Positions 46,109 through 57,079 of a DNA stretch of 64,000 bases are shown here, piece by piece. Below the pieces are notes generated by a model. That model did no database searches. It was not told where the DNA came from and saw only the letters and a program-made list of their open reading frames with translations. The stretch lies in assembly GCA_032718475.1 (NCBI GenBank), contig JAUCBJ010002949.1, positions 105,102-169,101 of the forward strand, read 5' to 3'. The position numbers and the translations under genes were made by a program. How positions within the stretch are numbered: position 1 is the first letter of the stretch; every line of letters starts with the position of its first letter. Source of the DNA: Nemertoderma westbladi (taxonomy: Eukaryota > Xenacoelomorpha > Nemertodermatida > Nemertodermatidae).

Positions 46109-49100
46109 TTACGTTATGGAGTCCCTAGATATTTGTCGGATTAGGGAAGTGGTCGTAGGAAGAGTATCTTGCCTTCCATAGTTTCCGGACAGTTTTTGGT
46201 CTCTTTCCAGTAAACATAAACGACTAGCTGGGCGATTGAGTTGTTGTGTTACTTTCTCCGCTCCCTTGGCCTGTCTAACCTCCGCCGTGGTAAGATGAGG
46301 AGGCCATTCTTCTTCTTCTTTACTTAAGAAGTCGGATCCACCTAACCAGCCTGGAGTATCTATCCGTTCTTGAGGAGTTGCTCCTCTGGAAGCGATGTCG
46401 GCTGGATTAATCGTCCCAAGGCAATGTCTCCATTGATCTACATTGGAGTTAATATCGTCATTATCTGAGGAGTATGGTGTTCCCTCAGTTGGATCGCCCA
46501 CATCACTGCTCTCCACTTCCCATTCCTTTACTTGGTATACCTGTTGTTGAGGTAATCTCTCTTTGAGAGTTCTACGGGAAGGGCCAGTGAAGTACCAACC
46601 TACTCTAGTTCTTACCGCATAGGTTTGTAATGGCTGCGGTTGAGCAGGCCGTTTCTCCAATGTCTCGAGCGCCTCATGCGCGTTTTGGCCGATGAGTATT
46701 TGCACTCCAGGATAATCTGTCTGGAATCGAGGTATCTTAAGATGTTGGATGCTCTCATCCTCGTCCCAATTATAAAGGTCTGCTTGGGTAGTAGCGAAGT
46801 TCTTTATAGCCACCATTTTTACTGACCTTATACTTTGTGCTCCTAATTTATCCTGGGGGGTGGACAACGCACCTACATAGTAATCTGCCGTTATGGTAGA
46901 TTTCCAAACCTGCATAATTCCGGACATATTCAACTTAGTTTGGAATTTGGGTTGTCCAGCAAAGATATCTTCGGCTAGTTCTTGATCGATGAATGTTCCT
47001 GTGCTGCCGGAGTCAAGGAGGGCGTTCACTATGTAACTTTTGTTGGGACCGTGAACTCTTACCTGCACTACAGGAAATTCTCTGATTCCTACGTTGGAAG
47101 TTGGAGCTTTCCAAGATGGTTGTTTGGCAAAAGTAGTTGGGGGAAACTCATTGTTGGTGTCCTTTTCATAAGTAAGTGCTCGATACACTGAGGTATTTAT
47201 TAGGTAACAGGATTCGTTGGCGTCGGAGAATTCGTCAGTATAGAATCCTTCCATCTCAGACTCTTGATCAGTGTCATTTACATCACTGAATTGGACATGT
47301 AGTTCGGGCTCACTTACCTGACTCGGGTTGTCTCCTTCGAACTCACTGTGTAACAAGATGTGATGTTTCGCGCCACACTTTGCACACTTTACGTTGGAGT
47401 AACAGGTTCGCCGTTGGTGTCCTGATCTGAGGCAATTATAGCATAACCGCTTATTCCACAGGACTGTACGTCTGTCTACAGGGGATTTCTTTAGAAATTC
47501 AACACACGCACTCAAACGGTGGGTCCCGTCGCACAGCGCACATTTTGGTTTGATGTCACTCACCTTACCTTGGGTAACGTTATGCACTCTCGTTCTTTCT
47601 TCGGGCTTTCTTCCGTGAATTCTCTTAGGAGACGTAGGAGGAGTTGTTGTTACCTGTTCTCTCCTGTCACTGATTCGAGACTTGTATTTACTTACGTCTT
47701 TATAGGTCTTGTTGTCATAGTAAGATTTTGCTGTGTCTTTCCCGCTGTCCTCTTCTTGAGAAGCTTGGCTTTCGCCGTCGTCAGCGTAACACACCGGTGT
47801 TACTCTTCTCCTAGAAGCAGGTTTCTCACTTACCTTATTTTCCGATGTTTTCTCTCTGGACTGCTTGATGAGTTGTAGTTTTACTTCACCATCTAAGAAG
47901 GACATGAGATCAGTCATGGTAGGGCTTCGTCGTTGTTGTTCATTCATGTACAACACTTTCTTGTCCCAACGTGTACATACTCCACCCTTGGGTAAAGTAG
48001 AGACTACTGCTACAATAACCATGGAACTCTGATATTCATGAGACTTACCTAACCAGTCCAATTGTCTACAGATTTCCTGAATTTCATCGGAAAACTCTAT
48101 AATCCCGCTACTAAGGAAGTGTCGGGGGGCTACTAATTTTGCATACAAATACTTAGCTATGTTATCTTTGTTACCATACCTGATGTTTAATGTATCCCAA
48201 ACTTGTCTTAATCCATCTGGATGTCCAATAAACTTTAACGCCATTAACCTGGGAGGTCCTTCCAAGCATTTGATGAGGAACCTAAGTTTCTCTCCGTTAG
48301 ATAGTACAGAGTTTTGTATGCTATCTTTGTAATATTCATTGAAAGGTAGCCATTTCATCTCATCTCCATTGAATTTAACGATCTCTCCCACTTTGACCGC
48401 TTGGCGGGCTTCTGTTCTAGCCATCTGACGCGTAAAGCTTTCTTGGGCCATCGTGTTATTTAATATCGAATTATCGGTATATAAATTTCTCGGATCATTA
48501 TCAGGTCTAGAGGGAACATCATTAACAACAGGTCTATAATCACCCTTAATAGGTTTTGCTATAGGGGTTTCTACTTCACTAGCAGTATAGATGCGTGTAG
48601 GCTCCACACCTTGCGCATGTAATACTTCAGACCTAACAGGTTGACACAATGTTACAGGGGGTATGGGTATACCCTTTGGTATGTTGACTAATTTGTCGCG
48701 TTCTAGCGCGATACTTTGCTGCACTTCTTGCAATTCGGCCCTACCTTCCCTTACTGTTCCCTTAAATTGGTGGACAGTCTCCTGCATCTGTCCGAGCAGG
48801 AGATTCATCCCCCGCCGTCCCTCCTCTACCCACTCAACCGCCGAAGCGGGAGTCGCCAACATTGTAGCGGGTTGACGCGGGACGACGGGAGACAAATCTT
48901 TGATTCCTCTCTCAATGCTCAGGACAGGGGTATTTGCATGGACTGTTCCACCGGGTACAGGCAGTGTAGTACTATGTAAAGGGAATTTAGAGTTAAGCTC
49001 TGGAAGTGCAGGGGTCTCTAGCACAGGAGTGGCTTTGGGAACGACAGGCCTAATTATTTCAGGCTCATCAACTATTGTAGGGAGTCTTGTGACCTGAATA

Positions 49101-50275
49101 ATTTGTTCTGTGGGTTCTGTACTACCTAAGTCTGTGCTAGCTAGTTGTCTTCTGACAGCTGGGGGCAAATCAGGCAGTTTATGACGGTGAGATGTTTTTC
49201 TACGCCTGCTTAGACGAGATCTATTTCCTCCGCCCTCAGGATCGGTGGTCTCGCCTTCCTCCGATGATGTGTATCCTTGGCGCTTGGGAGTAGATCGACT
49301 CATCATCCGCATTTGATTAGCAGTTAACCGTCTATTTATGCCGTCCTGCGTCTCTTGCAGATTTTCCAACTCCAGTTGGGCAATCTCCTCAGACGCTCTC
49401 CGTTCTGCTTCTGCCACTGCCTTTGCCATTGCCGCTGCCGCCTTTCTTTCTGCTTCTGCTACCGCTGCCTTTCTTTTTGCTTCTACTTCCGCTGCCTTTC
49501 TTTCGGCTTCTACTTCTGCCGCCGCCTTTGCTGCTTCTGCTTCTGCCGCCTTTACTGCTGCTGCCTTTCGGTTCTCTATCTGTTTTTTCTTTATTTGTTC
49601 TTCTTGGACTCTAACGAGGCGGAGTTTTTCATCAAATTTAGCTTGTTCTGCAGCTAACATTTCCGCATCGATTGCGTCCAACACAAGCTTGGTTCCTTCA
49701 CTATTAGGGCGAAGTCCAGACAGTCGTCTCCTCAACTCTTCGTCTCCTATGAATCGCTGATAGTCTGACAGATAGATGTCAATGGCGTCTCTAGTTCGCG
49801 GCTTCTCTGCTGCTGTTAATTCGCTTTTCACTTCGCTTTCCACCTCGCTTTCCACTTGAGAAGAAGTGGCGTCGGCTGATTCTTCATAGGTTGGCCGCTC
49901 ATCATAAACCGTATCCGCCATCTTCGCTCCACGTTCGGGCGTCCGCTCAACAGTATCCGAACTACTGGAGCTATCGGGCCGCTGAGAACTAGGTTCTTGG
50001 CTAGGAGGTTGCTGCTGTTTGATAGCTGCTTCTTGATCCCGCTTGACTTGGGCCCGAGTGCCGATGATAGACCTACGTTGTTCTACTAGCCTAGGGTCTG
50101 ACACTACTACTGTAGGGATGGCCTTTTTTACAATAGTAGGTGACTTAGACTTGGATCTGGGATGTTCTATACTTTGATCTTGGTCACAGATCCTTTTAAT
50201 ACGCTGTCTAAGTCTAATACTCATTCTAACACTTTCTAAGAGACTATCTGACAGTGATTGGGTTGTGTCTGACAT
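46109..50275 (-). CDS. E4 ORF1: intact Gag-protease lacking RT, 1388 aa
   Basis: Single open frame starting MSDTTQSLSDSLL. Order: N-terminal region; coiled coil of AERKAA repeats (residues about 225-302); DUF1759-like Gag core with VKFNGDEMKWLPF (from about 628); zinc knuckles CALCDGTHRLSAC, CYNCLRSGHQRRTC and CAKCGAKHH (about 910-975); and protease with LLDSGSTGTFID near 1089. At about 1275 SSDNDDI is joined directly to NSNVDQWRHC and the post-RNase H motif NPADIASRG; the end is SRDSIT. Relative to E1 and E2, about 180 residues of the N-terminal helical domain are missing in frame (AKMADTVYDERPTYEES junction), so that domain was not needed in cis for this copy to move. A BEL/Pao polyprotein normally continues into RT, RNase H and integrase. 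Confidence 0.9.
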   Translation of the reverse strand: MSDTTQSLSDSLLESVRMSIRLRQRIKRICDQDQSIEHPRSKSKSPTIVKKAIPTVVVSDPRLVEQRRSIIGTRAQVKRDQEAAIKQQQPPSQEPSSQRPDSSSSSDTVERTPERGAKMADTVYDERPTYEESADATSSQVESEVESEVKSELTAAEKPRTRDAIDIYLSDYQRFIGDEELRRRLSGLRPNSEGTKLVLDAIDAEMLAAEQAKFDEKLRLVRVQEEQIKKKQIENRKAAAVKAAEAEAAKAAAEVEAERKAAEVEAKRKAAVAEAERKAAAAMAKAVAEAERRASEEIAQLELENLQETQDGINRRLTANQMRMMSRSTPKRQGYTSSEEGETTDPEGGGNRSRLSRRRKTSHRHKLPDLPPAVRRQLASTDLGSTEPTEQIIQVTRLPTIVDEPEIIRPVVPKATPVLETPALPELNSKFPLHSTTLPVPGGTVHANTPVLSIERGIKDLSPVVPRQPATMLATPASAVEWVEEGRRGMNLLLGQMQETVHQFKGTVREGRAELQEVQQSIALERDKLVNIPKGIPIPPVTLCQPVRSEVLHAQGVEPTRIYTASEVETPIAKPIKGDYRPVVNDVPSRPDNDPRNLYTDNSILNNTMAQESFTRQMARTEARQAVKVGEIVKFNGDEMKWLPFNEYYKDSIQNSVLSNGEKLRFLIKCLEGPPRLMALKFIGHPDGLRQVWDTLNIRYGNKDNIAKYLYAKLVAPRHFLSSGIIEFSDEIQEICRQLDWLGKSHEYQSSMVIVAVVSTLPKGGVCTRWDKKVLYMNEQQRRSPTMTDLMSFLDGEVKLQLIKQSREKTSENKVSEKPASRRRVTPVCYADDGESQASQEEDSGKDTAKSYYDNKTYKDVSKYKSRISDRREQVTTTPPTSPKRIHGRKPEERTRVHNVTQGKVSDIKPKCALCDGTHRLSACVEFLKKSPVDRRTVLWNKRLCYNCLRSGHQRRTCYSNVKCAKCGAKHHILLHSEFEGDNPSQVSEPELHVQFSDVNDTDQESEMEGFYTDEFSDANESCYLINTSVYRALTYEKDTNNEFPPTTFAKQPSWKAPTSNVGIREFPVVQVRVHGPNKSYIVNALLDSGSTGTFIDQELAEDIFAGQPKFQTKLNMSGIMQVWKSTITADYYVGALSTPQDKLGAQSIRSVKMVAIKNFATTQADLYNWDEDESIQHLKIPRFQTDYPGVQILIGQNAHEALETLEKRPAQPQPLQTYAVRTRVGWYFTGPSRRTLKERLPQQQVYQVKEWEVESSDVGDPTEGTPYSSDNDDINSNVDQWRHCLGTINPADIASRGATPQERIDTPGWLGGSDFLSKEEEEWPPHLTTAEVRQAKGAEKVTQQLNRPASRLCLLERDQKLSGNYGRQDTLPTTTSLIRQISRDSIT

Positions 50276-52340
50276 GTTTGTTTACACAGTTGAATGCCTA
50301 CGGCTATAAATACAGTTAAAGCAAGTCTAGCAATTTAGTATCACTGTTAGCCTAGTACCGGTAATTACAGTATTAGAATACCGGTATATACTTATAGTAT
50401 GTATAAGTATTGTAAACTAGTTTTGTCACAGAGTACCGGTATATAAATTTAGCACAAATATATATAAATATATAATAGGCCTATCGTGAATACCGGTATA
50501 CAGCCGACACTTATAGTATATATAAGTATAATTATTACAGACTAGAATTAATTACAGAATACCGGTATGATTTCAGCTCAAATTTATAGAAATAAATATA
50601 ATAAGCCTATGGTAAATACTGGTATGTCAATTATTTTAGAATAATTGAATTTCTGAATATTTTAGGGTTACTTGGTTACTTTAACTTACTTTGTTACCGT
50701 TATTTAAGCAGTAGTCCAACTGATATTGAGACCTAGTTGTTGTATGGCAGGCCTACTATTTATAAATCGTTTGAGTTGATTTATAATATATATATACCCG
50801 TTTAAAATGGGTTTGTCAATATTTGAAATAAATGTTATTATTTCTGGGGAAGTCACTACACAGAAGCTGTGCGCTCTCAGTGGAGTGCTACTTAGGGGAC
50901 ACTAAAACTGATAATTCTATTTACCTAAGTTACTTAATACTACAAATTACTTACGATACGGGTGAGATTAAATCTCTAATTAAACACAACGAAAATATTA
51001 CGTACGAATTTTTTAGGGGTAATTTTACAGGAAGTCTACAAACCAGTCTAACAAAGGGTTAGAATTCTGGTTATTACAACGTACAGGGTACTACGGTATT
51101 TGAAATAATAAGTAGCAGTAAATATATTGCACTGTCCAGATAGGAAAATACTACCGCCTGACGACCTATAACTGTATCGCTATAGGTACTACGTTATGTA
51201 TCACGGAGTGTTCCTACCCAGAAGTTAATAGAGCTAACGAATGTGCCTATCAACCACTTTACAACACAAATATACTGCCTACACACTAATTACTTCGGAA
51301 AGCACTGTACACTAAACCCTAAATTAGGTACAAGTACTGGTATAACAAATAATCAGCAGTTAAATATACTTGAACAGTTAAAAGAACCACGGCATCTGCT
51401 GGAGTGACCGAAGCACAAAGTCACCAGTCTTTACCTACGCCAAGCAGCCCGTGTAGTACCGGGGTTAATTTAACTATAACGGTATGTATAACAAACACAA
51501 TTACTGTAGGAATAAACTTGGGGACATGAATGTTGCGAATAATCGCATAAACTCTGAATAATAAATATTACGCTACCCGTACAGAATACTCAAACAAAAT
51601 ACAAACCAAACGCTGGCAGACTACCACCAAGCCTAAATAAACTACTGTATGTGCAGATTCCAAAACGGTTAGTTAGTATGCGTTCTAACACGGTAGTACG
51701 ACTTATTCTTTAAGAGGGGATTGACCTTACAGTTATGACTACCCCAACTTACTAACTGGCACTTTATCAGACAAACTCTACACAAGCAGCAATCTCTTCA
51801 GACCTAATAATAGCTAGACAACAATCCAGCCTACAAAATATCTGAGTAATAACTATTACGGTACCTGAACAGACCACACAAACAAACACAGGCTAAAACG
51901 CTGGCAGACTACGATCAAGCCTAAATAAACTACAGTATATGCAGATTCTGAAATAGTTAGTTAGTATGCGTTCTAACACGGTAGTACGACTTATTCTTTA
52001 AGAGGGGATTGACCTTACAGCATATGGCTGCCCCAACTTACTAACGGCACTTTATCAGACAAACTCTACACAAGCAGCAATCTCTTCAGACCTAATAATA
52101 GCTAGACAACAATCCGGCCTACAATTATCTGAACAATCTGAGCAGACTTACACGTCTTCAGCTCAATATTAACTTACTAGGAAATAAAACTGACAGAAAT
52201 AAGTAAACTATACAAAAGAATGAGGGGTGATCAATCCCTATTCCCCTGGCAGCCTACAATATACAATAGATCACAATCGAAATAATACTAATGTACTTAT
52301 ACTGGAAGTACCGGTTAGGACAGTTGGGCCTACAGACCTA

Positions 52341-52530
52341 CAGAAGTACCGGTTCAGGTAGTTGGACCTACGGACCTACAGCGCTACAGCAGTACCGGTT
52401 CTGGCAGTTGGGCCTACTGACCTACAGAAGTACCGGTTCAGGTAGTTGGACCTACGGACCTACAGCGCTACAGCAGTACCGGTTCTGGCAGTTGGGCCTA
52501 CTGACCTACAGAAGTACCGGTTCAGGTTTA
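52341..52530 (-). repeat. 84-bp tandem repeat in E4 leader
   Basis: CAGAAGTACCGGTTCAGG occurs at 52341, 52425 and 52509 (period 84). Each unit has two TACCGGTT sites in slightly different settings. It is not seen in E1 or E2. An ORF across it reflects the repeat only. Confidence 0.85.
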
Positions 52531-52551
52531 CCGGTTGACCGGTACTTTCAA

Positions 52552-52574
52552 CTTTATTGCTTACTGCAATAAAG
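52552..52574 (-). promoter_or_regulatory. Conserved hairpin next to E4 5' LTR
   Basis: CTTTATTGC, loop of 5, GCAATAAAG: the same 9-bp stem as at 6106-6130 in E1 but with a different loop. Confidence 0.6.
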
Positions 52575-52588
52575 TCAATGACTGTTAT

Positions 52589-53860
52589 TGTACGCGCTTT
52601 TGAAGACCTTTAGCAGTTTAACCTGCCAAAATTTATATGTCTTTTGATTTATAAATATACTTTAGAAGATGACAAATATTTAATACCAATAAACACAACA
52701 TTAGCAGAAGCCAGCCTAGTGCGCGTCCATTCACCCGCTGGATAATCCCGGGAGGCTGGATTCTGTCGGCTTAGATTATTATTGCAGTGTAAGCTTACTG
52801 TATTGTATTATTCGATTGATCGTTAATAAATAATTTCTGACTAATATTATTCACTTTCGGGAAATATTAACAGTTCCTTTAGGACGTGGCGCTCTATCTA
52901 GGTAAACAGAGATATGACTTATACTAATCACAACGGTAAGTCGGTAAGGCTTATAATTCACGTATGAGGCGCATTCTTTAGGAAATGCTTAGTTATCAGC
53001 CACAATCATGCACACTACCGGTAACGCACAATACTGCTCACTAATTTGCCGACCGTCAATGAATTTTATCATATATAAAGAGAATAGCAACGGACTCATG
53101 TAGGGCTTATCAAATAGCATTAAATTCAATACACACCACAATAATATAAGTCGCAATCGCTATATATATAACCCGCCTCTCTAACCTGTAGTGTATCAAG
53201 AAAATTGGGAAATTTGGGTTCTTTATAAATGTTCTCCAAATAATATTCAATCCACTGATATAAGATATGACAACAGTAAAACATTAAGACGGTAGGTTAA
53301 GATATGATATGAACAGATATGTACAGCGATATGCGCTGATATGGACCGATATGTGAGTTGTTATGAACCGATAACAGTCATACGCTCTATAATCTTAAGC
53401 CTACTAATGTTTCTTTCTAGAGCCGTTGTTTCTGGCTTAGACAGCAATAACAACAAAGTATCAGTAAAAAACTGTAAGACTGAACAATCCCAGTATGATC
53501 GGCTCAAAGCTCCACATCGACAGAGAGAATCGCTCTGATTGGCTGAAGCCAAACAAAGAACCATGCGTCCAATGGCTGTTTCCATTTAAGCAACCAGCTG
53601 TTAGATGTCGTAATCTGAATCATCACGGCTAAGCTGTGTAAAAGTATTTGCCGTATTGCGGGTTTTTTGCCTTACCATGTCCGCTAAAACACGTATATAG
53701 CAGAATGACTTTTATGTCCGTTAAAACACCTGTAACGGTACCTTGCGGGCGAGGGGAATATATATACAGTTAGAGAACCTTTTTTAGAGTATTCCAGCGC
53801 CTGGGGGGAAACTGGATTGCGAAGCAAAGGGGCCAGTTATATCCCACAGAAGCTTTTACA
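52589..53860 (-). repeat. LTR-G: 5' LTR of E4
   Basis: 1272 bp, nearly identical to LTR-F; followed by CGTGA at 53861-53865 and the resumed ORF2 of E3. Confidence 0.95.
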
Positions 53861-54580
53861 CGTGAGCTGTTCCTTTGACATTGGCGGTTCGATATAACGT
53901 CCATCGTCTTCCGTAGTATGTTGACTAGCGTCGCCGCTTATTAAACTATCAACAAACGCTTGCAATGGTAGGGTATATCGCTCCCTGATACCAAGATCAT
54001 CTTCTATTAACTCAGTCATAGCTACTATTTGAGTTTATCGATATTATAATTAATAATAATTAGGCTAGCGGTCGTCGCTGCCTCCCCCTCAGTGCCCCCG
54101 GACAGCGCAAGATCCTCAGCGCTGATGTACTGTCGTCGCTGTGCCTCTCGCCAACGTAGTAGCTACACAACGACAACAATAACCAGCACGAGTCACTCCA
54201 CTGTCCGTCCCAAGGGTTACTTTCACAATTGCGACTAGCTACTGTAAACACACTTTAGCAGTAACATTCACCTATAAACGCACAAATTCCACACAACTGT
54301 CACCAATTGTACACATACAGGCCATTTGTCCGTTAGTCAGTGCCTTCCAGAATGTCACGTTATTACTGTGTATCCTTGGATACTAACCGTGTGCTATGTA
54401 TTCTCTATGCTATGCAATGGGACAAGCTTTCTATTGTTCCTTTAACTTGCTTCTAATTCTAGCGTGGGTGTTGCTATGGTGACATTATGGAAAGCTAGCG
54501 GTAGAATTAGAGTACTTCTCATGCATACAGATCTGGGATGCTATTTAATAGTAATTCTTTAATTGTCAATATTCCCCTTA
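53861..54580 (-). mobile_element. E3, right part: ORF2 start and upstream spacer, 5' truncated
   Basis: The ORF2 start MTELIEDDLGIRERY is at 54019 and its first residues run to 53861, where E4 interrupts. 54020-54580 matches the E2 and E4 spacer upstream of ORF2 but lacks a roughly 36-base piece that carries the possible splice acceptor. Similarity ends at about 54580; ORF1, leader and 5' LTR are absent. Confidence 0.85.
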
Positions 54581-54583
54581 TAT

Positions 54584-55714
54584 TTAGGGATGTTTTAGGA
54601 TGGTTCTATCTACTGTAAAGGAGTCCCAAGTTGGAATAAGGATTAGACCAAGTTCTTGACTAACTTCGCGCACTGCTGCATTCCTTTCCAATATCGGCCC
54701 GAGGAGTGCGGGATTGGTTACAGGAGGAGTTTCGCAGAAATATATATTCGTAGGGGAAAAAACTGAGGAACACGCTTTAACCATGTTGCGCAGATTCTCG
54801 TTGAAGTCTGGAATGGGGGCTTTGATTTCATTTGTTCCAATGCCGATAATACACGAATTTAGGTTTTCCTGTTTGTATCGATTTATTAGCCGTGGAGCCT
54901 CAGCGAGTGTGAGTCCCGGGATGAGTGAACCTGAGTCGTCCGATCGATATTACAAGGATCAATATGGTTGAAAATAGTATGTCATAACATTGCGACGTCT
55001 AGGAATATACCCGATGTTGAATTCAGCAGAATTAACTAGGCCTGTATCCGTTATTATTACTGGACTTCCGATTCCAATAACATCGCTGTCAGTACCGGTA
55101 GATACTTTGTCTGTTGTTAGGCTCGGTACTGATATCGGTACTGGTCGGTTCTGACGATTCCGTACTGAATGGTGAATGTAGATGCTCCTGATTGGGTTCG
55201 ACCCATTCCTTGATTGAGTGATTGATAAGTTCGATTTCTTCTGAGTGTCTACCTGGAGGTACTGACTCTGGTACCGGTGGTCCTTCTGGTACTGGTACTG
55301 ATTTTCCTGCCCAATGAAGGTTGAGAACCTTATGCCCAAGGTACAAAATTCTGCACTTCATATTGGCTATAACTGACTCATCTTTGATTCTTTGTTCCTC
55401 GAGAAAAGTAATGCAATCTAATAAGGTGGCACTGATACCCGTGAATTCCGTACTAGTAGGTGGGATGACCGAGTTGTCTTCTTTTCCATCATTACAGTCA
55501 TGATATACATCTTCTCTTCCATCGTCGTCGGAGTCGCGGAAGATTATTGAACAGTTGTGTCCAAGTCTACAGATTCCGTAGAATCTGTACCGGTAACTGT
55601 AGTAGGTAAGCGCTCTGCGCAGAGAAGCATTTCAGCACGAGAACCTGATGTGTCGACATCTTTGCTAGCTAAGAATGATTTGAGTTGTATGTTATTCATT
55701 CCGCGAAAAGCCAT
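54584..55714 (-). pseudogene. SAP-like plus SGNH-hydrolase-like ORF, decayed (retroelement ORF1?)
   Basis: Read from 55714 (MAFRGMNNIQLKSFLASKDV). The first 40 residues resemble a SAP DNA-binding motif. An acidic and Pro/Val-rich linker follows, then a domain with SLIPGLTLAEAPRLINRY and CIIGIGTNEIKAP, the GxND-like block of SGNH/GDSL esterases, ending WDSFTVDRTILKHP at 54584. At least three frame changes (near 55545, 55090 and 54950) break it. SGNH domains occur in ORF1 of some CR1/L2-type LINEs, which makes that origin plausible. The left end coincides with the truncated edge of E3. Confidence 0.5.
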
Positions 55715-55888
55715 AATGCGATATTGCAGGGTAAACAGTCGGTACAATAATATTAAGCTATACAAAGCATTAATTTTAGGCCTAAAATAGCTCGAAACAA
55801 CCTAAGAAGGCATAATAGGTACTACGTAAAAACTTTCAAAATTCTGACGCATTTGCCTTGTTTTAGTATAGTATGGTATTGGTATAGT

Positions 55889-56455
55889 ATGGCGCCCCCA
55901 GACCTTCCAGTAAACTGCGAGGGCTGTGGCGAGCCCTTCGACACTGCGCACGCTCTCAGCTGCAAGGTCGGAGGGCTAGCTATTCGCCGGCACAATGAGA
56001 TCCGGGACTTGTTTGGTGACCTTCTTGCGGAGGCCTTCGGTGTGACTAACGTCAAGCGGGAGGTCACCCTGGCCGAAGGTCACCTGGTCTCGGATGAGCA
56101 GGCGGTGGAGGGAGTGAGGGCGGATTTGGTATCCAGGGGTGTTTGGGCGAACCAGGTAGTGGCGTCTTTCGACTTATCGATTATAAATCTCGACGCCACT
56201 TCCTATGTTCGCTCCAACGCCTCAATGGAGACCTTACTCGCCCAGAGGGAGCGGGTCAAGCGGGCCCACTACCAGGAGGCCTGCGAATCCCGCAGGATGC
56301 ACTTCACCCCATTGGTGTGTTCCACCGACGGTGTGTGGGGTGCGGAGGCGGCTGTATTCATCCGGCACCTTGCGGAGACCCTATGCTCTAAGAGGGTCGG
56401 GATGAGACAGCGGGGTTTGGGAGAGGTTTTGGGTGTGGTGAGGCGGCGGCTGTAG
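55889..56455 (+). pseudogene. C-terminal zinc finger plus restriction-like endonuclease fragment
   Basis: Frame open to the stop at 56455, with CEGCGEPFDTAHALSCKVGG, then RRHNEIRD, then RADLVSRGVWANQVVASFDL and SFTPLV-like MHFTPLVCSTDG. The CxxC...H...C finger followed by a conserved Asp pair fits the C-terminal PD-(D/E)XK-type nuclease of some retroelements; I am fairly sure of the repeat type, less of the clade. It is far more GC-rich than its surroundings. The start is truncated, so upstream RT is absent and the Met at 55853 is probably incidental. Confidence 0.55.
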
Positions 56456-56811
56456 TTTGGTCTCATTCGGGCGACCTCTCTGTGCCTCCGGGGTGGTAGG
56501 AGGCCGTGGCGGGGCCTCGGGTTTGGGGATGGGGCGGGGATTCGGGGTGTTGACCCAGATATGTACTGATTACATATCGTTTTCTTTATTGTAAATATTT
56601 ATTGTTAACCTGTGCTTCAATCTTAATTATTCTACTTTATTAATTTGTGATCATCTGTGCTTCGCCTGATTTTATAATTTAGTAATGGAATAATAAATTG
56701 ATTAATTATCTATTTATATTTGCCTTGTTTTATCGTTTGTTACAATTTGCATTATTACCTACTCTAGTTATAATTTGGCATGGGTTTCTACTGGCGCAGT
56801 GGTCCAGTAGG
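56456..56811. other. 3' tail of the endonuclease fragment, then AT-rich DNA
   Basis: 56456-56560 is G-rich and continues the fragment's 3' region; the rest is AT-rich with no gene. Confidence 0.4.
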
Positions 56812-57079
56812 TTAACCCTGTTAAACCCGGGGGGGTCAATATTACCCTCCCGTGGTTTTTTTGCTATAATTCTGAAACGAACGCAGTTGGGTATCTGAAA
56901 TTTTATGACTTTTCCTAAACATCTCTTGTCTTCCTAGTCGTGAAAACCGTTTTCAAAAATATTGGGTAGTTTTCGAGTTATAGCATCATTTTTTAACCCT
57001 ACTTTTGGCACTTTTATGAGACGTTTTCTGAAAATTACATTTCATTAAATATAATTTGTAACATCTCTATTTTTGATTT

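Larger units (their letters stand above)
50276..52588 (-). other. E4 5' leader
   Basis: 2.3 kb, homologous to the E1 and E2 leaders. It contains the ACCGGTAT repeat pair (50380-50600), two units of the roughly 280-bp repeat (about 51590-51845 and 51885-52135) and the 84-bp repeat next to the LTR. It starts ATAACAGTCATTG after the LTR, with no obvious tRNA primer site. Confidence 0.7.
41853..53860 (-). mobile_element. E4: nested, complete RT-less two-ORF element (12.0 kb)
   Basis: Minus strand. 5' LTR 52589-53860, leader 50276-52588, intact ORF1 50275-46109, spacer 46108-44482, shortened ORF2 44481-43203, polypurine tract, 3' LTR 41853-43124. Both LTRs are 1272 bp with about six differences by eye, so this is the youngest or among the youngest insertions here. 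It shares the RT and integrase deletions with E2. Confidence 0.93.

Noticed and set aside
52291-52572. 93-aa Tyr/Gly/Trp-rich repeat protein
   Set aside because: Translation of the 84-bp tandem repeat in the E4 leader; on the strand opposite to the element.
38582-54580. E3/E4 region as a misassembled duplication
   Set aside because: Exact 5-base duplication, matched LTRs and restored ORF2 alignment across the insert support a real nested insertion.
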